Assembly: GCA_023630585.1 (NCBI GenBank)
Contig: CM042543.1
Span: 18,707,260-18,771,259 of the forward strand
Length of the DNA: 64,000 nucleotides
Source of the DNA: Cranoglanis bouderius
Lineage: Eukaryota; Chordata; Actinopteri; Siluriformes; Cranoglanididae
Direction of reading: 5' to 3'
The position numbers were made by a program, and so were the translations under genes. Positions 50,201 to 60,800 of this stretch are shown here, one piece after another; the stretch's first letter is position 1; each line of letters opens with the position of its first letter. The notes beneath the pieces were generated by a model. The model saw nothing but the letters and a program-made list of their open reading frames with translations, was not told the origin of the DNA and searched no databases.

Positions 50201-53200
50201 GGTATAAGAGAAATGAAAAACATTGGGACAACGTTGTTATTGGAAAATGATCAACTCTGGGGTGGTAACGGCATCACATCACCCTGCTGGTGATTATTTT
50301 CATGTAACAGCACTCTCTCATGTGTTTTATTCCTTATTTAGTTGGTAGAACTGAAGCCTTATTGATCAAGAAAAAAAAAATCAGCAAGCCTTGCAGTTCT
50401 GTCATTGGTCTGGCTTATGTTTGATTCAGTCTAAATTTCCTGTTAATATCAGTTTCTCTGAAGGTCTTGCCCAAGTACAATACTTTAAACAGTAGTTTTT
50501 GGTAGCTGCAATTTATTCATCTAGTCATGAACTTTATTTTAGTAGCATACTTCACACTTCCTAATCAGGGATTTTTAGAAATCCACAGAGCTGTTCATCT
50601 CATGCACACAGTTAAAAAATACGGGAACATTTAGTGTGTTGTTAAATGCACATACGCTCCTGCGTACCTGCTGTTAATCAGTGACACTGAGCATTATGAC
50701 AAGTCACTAATGCATAGAATGAACGCGATGAGAGATTAAGTGCCTTATGTGGTTAATGCAGTATGCAGCATTCTAGTCTGTGTGCAATCACTGCGTGCGT
50801 GCGTGTGAGACAGCAGGAATGTGTTTACCTCAGTGGGCATGCTCATCACAGCCACCTAAAGGAATATGTAACCTCACTATTTGTATGTTTTAGATAGCAC
50901 ACTAGTGTGCAGGCCTGCTCTTCGCAAATGCTGTTACACATGTGCATTCACACAGCCCTCACACCTCTACAGCAGCATTCAGACGTCTCTAAACAATACT
51001 CCCATTAACATGTATACCCTGTGCACTGAACGTTTACATGTTAATCGTAGTGATATGAATTGCTTTTCTGCCTTTGCCTCAAGATCAGGTGCAACAGTAC
51101 AGCAGCTTCACATATTCTCCAGCAGTTATGAAGTGACATCATTGCAATAAGTCAGTCATTTATTATAAATAAACTTTATTGTAACATGCTAATGAAAGAC
51201 CACTGATTTTGGAAATGCCGGTGTGACATAGATACATGTGATATCTGTATGCTGAATTCTCAAATCTGATTGGTCAGAAGGGGTTGATTAATTTTCTGTA
51301 AAAGCACGGCTCTGACAGAAGTGCCAGCTGTGGTTTAAATTATTTATATAATAGTTTATGTTATTATTAATGTTTTACCGTTTCTATAGTAACAGTTCGT
51401 TCGCAGGGGCTTATACGGAGGATGACCTACATAAACAAAACAATAATAATTTGTTAATAAAAACAGATTTTAAATGTGTTTTTATTTAACAAAAGAAAAA
51501 CTAAAGCTTTTTGTGAGGAGACGTCTTTTTAACATTGATGGAAGGAGTCTCCAGTGTCAGAGTTTTGTAACAGTCACGGGAGTTTTATTGTTATGTTGAA
51601 AATGTTTTATTAACTTTAAAAGAGAGGGGAAAAAAGAGAGACTGTTCTTTTTTGTGGAAAACTACTTGAATTGGCGAAATTGCAATTGCACGGAAATGTT
51701 TTGCATGGTTTGCTGTAGGGCTGCAACAACTAATCGATAAAAATAGATAATAATCGATAATTAAAAAATCGACAACGAATTTCATTATCGATTAGTTGGG
51801 TCTGTGACGTCACTGTGGATAACCCCCGTCAGTGACGTCACTTCACAATGGTGAAAAACGCATTTCTATGAATAAAACACATCTGAAAAACAACAGAGGT
51901 GAGTGTTTTATACTAAGCTCTTCAAACAAACTCGTAAGTGTATTAACGTGGCTTGTCGTGTCAGATGCTGCGACAGATGCGTGTGCTGTTTAACGTGTTC
52001 CAGACATGTTTTCTTCAGCGCAGAAATGCCATTTTTACCTTTATATCCTTATCTGTAAATGTTAGAAATTCACTCCAGTACTTCCATTTTACATAAAGGC
52101 TCGTCCTAACAGCAAGTGAGTCCGCGCATGCGCGTCAATCAAACAGCGCACAATATAAAGGAAGCGCAATAACTCTGAGTAAAATATTCATTTTGATCAA
52201 ATATGTTGTTTGCTGCTATGTTTAGCTATATTTAGAAACAAAAGTAATTGTGTTTTTTATGAGAGCAGTAACTGCAATGGGGTTATAACATGTAATTGTA
52301 TATAGATGTAATAAAGTAACATGTTACTGTGTTCAAATGAGTGAATGTGTTTATTACTGCAGACCATTCAACCTCTTACCTCTTACCACACTTAGTTTGT
52401 GCTTTTGTTTTTCTTTTTCTGATTTAACTTCTGCTTTAAAGCTTGTGGACAATCAGTTGTTTTTTTGTTTTCAAAATATAATATTAATATATATATTTTT
52501 AAAAATCCTTAGCACAATGTATAGCATAGCCCACATGGATGCATTTAATACCTTTTTCATAGCCTTCAATTTGCACAATGTTTGAAGGACAACATTGGGC
52601 ATAATGTGAAATAAATTTTTTTCTCGAAAAATAAAAAGCTGCCGTTTAATTCAACTAATCGATTAATCAAATAAATAATCGCAAGATTAATCGATTATCA
52701 AAATAATCGTTAGTTGCAGCCCTAGTTTGTTGGTAAATGAGACCTTTTAGCTGTACTCATGTTCAACACATGAATCGAAGAGGGCTTTGGCTGAATGCGC
52801 GTTGCGATGACGTCACATGACGCATCTTGGCCCAAATCTGCGGAAAATGTGCAGTAATTTAGGAGTAAAACACTTCAACATCAACAGACATGCTGTTATA
52901 TCAAAAGTATCAACTTCAGGGTGGCCCGAATCACACTACCCCATCATGGATTGTTTTCCTATAACAGCACGCCCTACTGTGTTTTGTCAAATTGTAAGAT
53001 GATATAGAATCAGGCTCTTGTTTGTCCCTCCCCCAGCAAACCTGACGGGTCATGTGGAACGTGTAGGCATTGAGAATTTTGAGCTGCTGAAGGTTCTGGG
53101 TACAGGAGGTGAGTACCAGTGGACCTGCTTCTATGCTTCTGTTCTCTGTCCTCCACTTGGGTCCACTCAGATCTCATTCTTTATGAACAGCGTATGGAAA

Positions 53201-56200
53201 AGTGTTCCTGGTGCGCAAAGTGAGCGGACACGACTCAGGCAAGCTGTACGCCATGAAGGTGCTGAAAAAGGCCACCATTGTGCAGAAGGCAAAGACAGCC
53301 GAGCACACGCGTACAGAGAGGCAGGTGCTGGAGCATATCAGACAGTCTCCATTCCTGGTTACCCTGCACTATGCATTCCAGACAGACACCAAGCTTCACC
53401 TCATTTTAGGTATGAGTCTTCTTTTTCAGTCTGCACTTACAGTTGAGGTCATAAGTTTACATACGCCTTGCAGAATGTTAATAATTAAATAATAATAATA
53501 ATAGGGATCATAAAAATTGCATTTTGTTTTTTATTTAGTACTGCAGCGAGTAAGCTATTTCACATTACAGGACTTGAGAGGTGAAAATTGGTATCATTTT
53601 GTTTAAAGATTTGTTTTATGTTACCAGCCTGCTTGCGCATCAGTGAATGTTTGCACCTTTTGTAATAGTTGTGTACGAGTCCCTCAGTTCTCCTCAGTGT
53701 GAAAAGATGGATCTCAACATCATATAGCCACTGCTGGAAAGGGGTCAAATATGCAGAAAATGCTGGAAATGCAAAGAATTTGCAGGACCTGGAGGATTTT
53801 TCTGAAGAACAGTGGGCAGTTTAACTGCTCAGGACAAACAAGGGACTCATGAATAACTATCACAAAACATAAAGACAGTCGTTGATCATCCAGGTAACGA
53901 CACACAGTATTAAGAATCGAGCATATGTAAACTTTTGAACTGGTTCATTTGTGTTAATTCAGTTATTATTGTGTCTTGTGGACTATATGTAAACGTGTTA
54001 TGTGAAATAGCTTATTCAGGGCAGCACTAAATAAAAAAAACTAAAAAAAAACTAACTATAAGGGATCCCCCTTATTTATTTATTTTTAAAATGATTAACA
54101 TTTTGCAGATTCTGGAAGGCGTATGTAAACTTATGACCTCAACTGTATACTCCATGCTGGGGTAACTTCATAAGAGTAAAATGTGTTGCACATGTACGCA
54201 ACAAAAAAAAGGTATCTGAGAACTAAAGTACATCCTGTTTTCATCAGTACAGGTGCATCTCAATAAATTAGAATGTCGTGGAAAAGTTCGTTTATTTCAG
54301 TAATTCAACTCAAATTGTGAAACTCGTGTATTAAATAAATTCAATGCCACAGACTGAAGTAGTTTAAGTCTTTGGTTCTTTTAATTGTGATGATTTTGGC
54401 TCACATTTAACAAAAACCCACCAATTCACTATCTCAACAAATTAGAATATGGTGACATGCCAATCAGCTAATCAACTCAAAACACTTGCAAAGGTTTCTT
54501 GAGCCTTCAAAATGGTCTCTCAGTTTGGTTCACTAGGTAAGCCACAAACATTCATTGCCAAAGAAGCTGGCTGTTCACAGAGTGCTGTATCCAAGCATGT
54601 TAACAGAAAGTTGAGTGGAAGGAAAAATTGTGGAAGAAAAAGATGCACAACCAACCGAGAGAACCGCAGCCTTATGAGAATTGTCAAGCAAAATCGATAC
54701 AAGAATTTGAATGAACTTCACAAGGAATGGACTGAGGCTGGGGTCAAGGCATCAAGAGCCACCACACACAGACGTGACAAGGAATTTGGCTACAGTTGTC
54801 GTATTCCTCTTGTTAAGCCACTCCTGAACCACAGACAACGTCAGAGGCGTCTTACCTGGGCTAACGAGAAGAAGAACTGGACTGTTGCCCAGTGATCCAA
54901 TATCCTCTTTTCAGATGGGAGCAAGTTTTGTATTTCATTTGGAAACCAAGGTCCTAGAGTCTGGAGGAAGGGTGGAGAAGCTCATAGCCCAAGTTGCTTG
55001 AAGTCCAGTGTTCAGTTTCCACAGTCTGTGATGATTTGGGGTGTAATGTCATCTGCTGGTGTTGGTCCATTGTGTTTTTTGAAAACCAAAGTCACTGCAC
55101 CCGTTTACCAAGAAATGTTGGAGCACTTCATGCTTCCTTCAGCTGACCAGCATTTTGAAGATGCTGATTTCATTTTCCAGCAGGATTTGGCACCTGCCCA
55201 CACTGCCAAAAGCACCAAAAGTTGGTTAAATGACCATGGTGTTGGTGTGCTTGACTGGCCAGCAAACTCACCAGACCTGAACCCCATAGAGAATCTATGG
55301 GGTATTGTCAAGAGGAAAATGAGAAACAAGAGACCAAAAAATGCAGATGTGCTGTAGGCCACTGTCAAAGAAACCTGGGCTTCCATACCACCTCAGCAGT
55401 GCCACAAACTGATCACCTCCAGGCCACGCCGAATTGAGGCAGCAATTAAAGCAAAAGGAGCCCCTACCAAGTATTGAGTACATGTACAGTAAATGAACAT
55501 ACTTTCCAGAAGGCCAACAATTCACTAAAAATGTTTTTTTTTATTGGTCTTATGAAGTATTCTAATTTGTTGAGATAGTGAATTGGTGGGTTTTTGTTAA
55601 ACGTGAGCCAAAATCATCACAATTAAAAGAACCAAAGACTTAAACTACTTCAGTCTGTGTGCACTGAATTTATTTAATACACGAGTTTCACAATTTGAGT
55701 TGAATTACTGAAATAAATGAACTTTTCCACGACATTCTAATTTATTGAGATGCACCTGTATATGTTTATTTGGAATGATGTTGTGAACCGTATTAGAGAG
55801 ATCATTTCTCAGAGCCATTTGCAAGCAGCAGTGAGTTTAGATTGATGCCAGGCTCTGATTGCAGACTATGTGAATGGGGGAGAGCTCTTCACACACTTGG
55901 TGCAAAGGGTCCATTTCAAAGAGCAAGAGGTCGCTTTGTACAGTGGAGAGATCGTACTGGCACTGGAGCACTTACATCAGGTAAGGAGCATGGCATATCG
56001 ATATTTTGTGTATGATTCATCAGGACAAAAGTCTTGTTTTTCTGTGACCATCCATCAAAATACTCTGACTTTTGCCTGCTGTTAAATGTTTGACTATGCC
56101 ACCATGCACTCTCTGCCAAGAGAAATATATCATATAATGTATTTTATCTCCCTCTTCCCCCAGACCCAGCTCTAATCGATTAAACAACAAGTCTGTTACA

Positions 56201-57772
56201 CTCAGAAATATGTCAAAATACAGAAGAAAAAAATATTTTAAAATGGGAATACTTTGAAAATCTCTTGTAAGGGTTTCACGTCACTTCAGCCCTTCTCCTT
56301 TCTCTCAGTCCGTTCCAGAATACATCACATCTGCTCCATTTTTGCTGTTGCAGAGAATCCAGGGCAGCCAATTTAATGGATACAAATATAGCCCAAATGT
56401 TCTCAAAGGCATTGTTTACAGAAAGCGGAAGAACACTATTTTTGCTTCATGTTGATTCCCTGCACAGCTGCAATTTCTGATGGAGAAAAATATTGCCCAG
56501 GGCACTTTCTGGGGTGGACTCCGTATCACAGTTTCACAGCACACGTACTGACTGCTGTTCTGAAGTTTAGAGCTCATTTATAAAAACAGGATTTCGTGAA
56601 CGCAAAACAGAGAAATCATGCTAATTATTTTCAGCAGTATCTTTCTGTTCACAAAAATCAGCATTTCTGTTTCCTTTTTTTTTAGCTAGGGGTTGTCTAC
56701 AGAGACCTAAAACTGGAGAACATTCTTCTGGACTCAATTGGTCACATTGTCCTGACAGACTTTGGACTTAGCAAGGAATTTGATGAGGTGAGGCCAGTCA
56801 TATACTGTACGTTTCAGTGCTGCCACAAAGCAGTCTTGGCAATAGATTGTAAAATAGATTCAGTTGAGCTCCAGAGCAGTATTTCCTAGAGAGTGAACTT
56901 AAATGTAAAAGTTTAGAGACATATTATAAAATGTTACATTTACTACTACATTGATATAAGACAGCAGTGTAAAAAGCATAGGAAATCCTACGTTGTGTGT
57001 GTTAAAACAGTCAAGTATGAGCCAGATGTCTAGTCTCTTAAACGAGACTTGCAAGAAAACAGCATTTTTCTCTGCTATTAGATCATTACTTTCCAGAGAC
57101 CACCCAGCTCTGTACATGCAGGCCCTAGCATGCTTTGCTCTAGTCAAACATGTTTTGTTGACCCATTCATACCAGTTACAATATACAATGTTTAACTTCA
57201 GTGTGATTTATCTTTTTCACATGTTAATGTTGTTGCAAGCTGGGCTGCATAGAAACTGGGAAGCATGTAGCTCATAAAGCTCTTTCCCTTACTTATTGTT
57301 GCTCCACTCCTCACCTTGTAGGTAGAGAGGGCTTACTCCGTGTGTGGCACAATTGAATACATGGCCCCTGAGATTGCAGAAGGTGGAGAATCTGGACATG
57401 ACAAGGTACTATCCATTGGACTTCTCCTTACTTTATTTCAGCCATTTACTCTGCTTGTCTGGTAATAACCTTGTCTTGTCTTGGCTTGTCTTGGCCAGGG
57501 AACAACTTTGTGATGAAGCAAAAACACTCAAAGCGGCAGTATAACCCATACGCTCGGCATAATCCTAACCGGCCCTACAGATACTGAAAACAAGCAATAA
57601 TGTGATTTGTTTGATGGCTGAAATGTTGATGATGTTCTTTAAAACCCTCATCAAAAGGAACTAACTGTAAAACTACTTTGGAAGAAACTTTTTTTTCTTT
57701 TGATAGGACAGATCTCGTTTGTAACGCTTTTATATTTGGAATTTGAGGTTTCAAAATGCAGAGAGGATAGTG

Positions 57773-57804
<32 letters not shown>

Positions 57805-60800
57805 AAATGTACACAATTTAACAAAACAGCTTTAAGAGTTATCGGCTTGACAAGATCTTAGCCATGTGTAATAAATACATACATTAGATAAATACAGTAC
57901 TGTGCAAATGTTTTAGGCACCCAATTTTTTTTAGTACAAACTTTGTTATAGATGTTTTATTTTATGACTTCTACATTGTCAATTCAGTACAAAAAACATT
58001 TTAGATTCCCAAACATTAGTTTTCTAGCACAAAATTAAATGTTATAGAAAAATGTTTGTATGTCATTAAAGAAAGCAGCATATTACGTAAGAGACGATTT
58101 TCAGACAAAAAACACAATGAAGGCTGCTGGGTTTTGCTGCAAAAATAAGAAGCAAGTATGAAAGTCAAAGTCTCCAGAAGAACTGTGTCTGGTTCTGCAA
58201 GATGCTCAATAAAACTTACCAGCTCATTTCCTTATAAAACTGCACACATTGTACCGGAGACTACTATTTTTATTTTTATTTTTATTTTTATTTTTTTGTC
58301 ACAAAAATATTGACTTTGTTTTATTTACTACTGTTTTCTGCTCTTTACGGTATTTTTTTTTTTTTTAAATGTAGAAACATTTAATTTCATTACTTTGAAG
58401 GCATCTTTGCCCTACAGCATTTCTTTACATGTGCCTGAGACTTTTGCACAGTACTGTAGATACCTCTTACTTGCAGGCGGTGGACTGGTGGAGTCTGGGG
58501 GTGCTGATGTATGAGCTCATGACTGGTGGCTCTCCTTTCACTGTGGATGGTGATGAGAACTCCCACTCCGATGTAGCTAAGTAAATACACATTACATTAT
58601 GTTTTTTATTTATTTTTTTTATTTATGCAGGCCATTAATGTCAGTGCTGTTCTGTTAGGTATAACTCCTTAGAGCTGACCATTAGTTAAAATGGAACGAG
58701 ATTTCATGTTGCTTTCGGGACATCGCTGCATGCTTAGTTCTTTGAGAGAAAGAGAGTTTGTCTCTTGTGAAACTAGAACTGTCGAGATAAATAGGAAGCC
58801 TCATTTTGATAATGCGGTTTGATAATAAATTACTTCCTAACTAAATCTGTAGGGGGGAAGTTTTTTTTGCACACTCTACAGTTTTCTATACAGAGGATTT
58901 CTTTCACTGTCTTTGATGAGGTGTAATAAAACACACATGGTTTAGAATGTTTTGGCTGATATTTTGTACCACAGTAGATTTTGTGTACTGATGAGTGTAC
59001 TGATATCTTCTACTGTTTGAGTGTTTATTGTATGAGATATACCAACTGATGATGTGGTGAATGAAGGGAAAACTATGGTCTAAAATACCAAACGCAACAA
59101 AATGCACCAGTAGAAGACTATAATGTACTATAATCAATCCCTCCAAGATTTCGCAATTTTGCAATTGCAGAAATTAACGCAAAATCAAGCAAACTCCTCA
59201 ATATTAGGAGGAGCTTGCAATTTTTAAAAATTAGCACAGATTTTCCACAGATTTGGGCCAAGATGCGTCATGTGACATCATCACAAGGCACATTCAACCA
59301 AAGCCCTCTTTGATTCACGGGCGTCAAATGTGAGTACAGTTAAAAGGTCTAATTTACCAACAAACATCACTGTGAAAGACGTGAAATTTCATGAAATTGC
59401 AGTTTCTCCAATTCAAGTAGTTTTCCGCAAAACAACCAACAACAAAATTCACAAATTTTGCGGAAAAATCAAGCATTTTTGGCCGCAACAATCACCAAAA
59501 AAAAACTCTTTGTGATCCTGTATGGACTGTGTAATGTAGGTTTTTACCTGACTACATTTTTTGGATTAGAAAAATTACTATTGTGATCCCTTCTAATATT
59601 TCGTTGGCTTCTTGCACCTACAGTATGCTAGCATTACATGAGATTACATACATTTCTAGGCCTTGGAACTCTGATAACCAAAAGAGAGTATGGTGCCTTA
59701 TATCTGTTTTTTTTTTTTTTTCTCACATCACAGGAGAATTCTGAAGAAGGATCCTCCATACCCCAAGGACATGGGGCCCCTTGCCAAAGACATCATTCAA
59801 CGACTCCTCATTAAGGACCCAAAGAAAAGGCTAGGCTCTGGGCCCTCAGGGGCTCAGGATGTGAAGAGCCACCCATTTTACCAGGCAGGAAATGGCATCA
59901 ATCCTATTATTATCCTACTATTATCGTAAATATTAATGTAGAAATTCTTGACTTAAGGTAAATCATTGTTACAGCTCCCTTTGAGGTACAAGCACCAAGC
60001 ACATAGTAACTGAACTGAAATCCTCGTGTCTCATTCAGAAAATGAACTGGGAGGATCTGGCTGCCAAGAAAGTCCCAGCTCCCTTTAAGCCAGTCATCCG
60101 GGATGAACTAGACGTGAGTAACTTTGCAGAAGAGTTCACGGAGATGGATCCTACTTACTCCCCTGCTGCACTGCCTCAGAACTGTGACCGCATTTTCAAG
60201 GTGAGGGTCAGAGTGCCTGACTTCTCAGGAACACAAAAAAATACAGTTACTTTCATTGAAAATAGATCTAAGCTTTCCGTGCTTAATTAATTCAGAATGC
60301 TAAACACATTTATAAGCACAAACCTGAACTGATTTTTAGACAAAAAGGACATAAGGTTAGTTTCTGTGGTGGTGAAGTTGACCCTCTATTTGCCTTTGGG
60401 TGAAAGTAAAGAGTGATATTTGACATTCTATAATGATTGTGTAAATAATGTAAGCCTGGCTGGCTGTGTTGGTATTGAAATGAGCAGAAGGGCTGTTTAG
60501 AGACATGTAATTATGCTGATGTGGAGATGGATTTAAGTATCAGATGTGAATGACTATTTTTGATGCGACTTGAACCATAATGTTGCCTATAACATGATGC
60601 CAGCTGATGTCGGCGCCATTGAATGAAATCGTATCTGTGATTGCCTTCTGGATGCTCCACTCTACAGGATCAATAGCTCCATTAACGACACTGTCATGCA
60701 ATGAAAGGTTGGCGTCTGCTAGAATAACCATGCCTGCCTCAATTACTCCTTCAACCTTTGATTACTAACTTCAGCTTGGCTTTTTTTTTTTTTTAAACGC

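Noticed and set aside
53018..53446. 142-codon plus-strand frame
   Set aside because: It runs through rps6ka5 exon 2, intron 2 and exon 3 in a wrong frame; the spliced exons give the kinase.
59690..59929. 79-codon frame with a phenylalanine run and a kinase segment
   Set aside because: The start lies in the intronic T tract and the end reads past the exon 8 donor; only 59,734-59,884 is coding.
60540..60731. 63-codon minus-strand frame in rps6ka5 intron 9
   Set aside because: No homology recognised and no splice or promoter support; kept only as part of a possible non-coding element.
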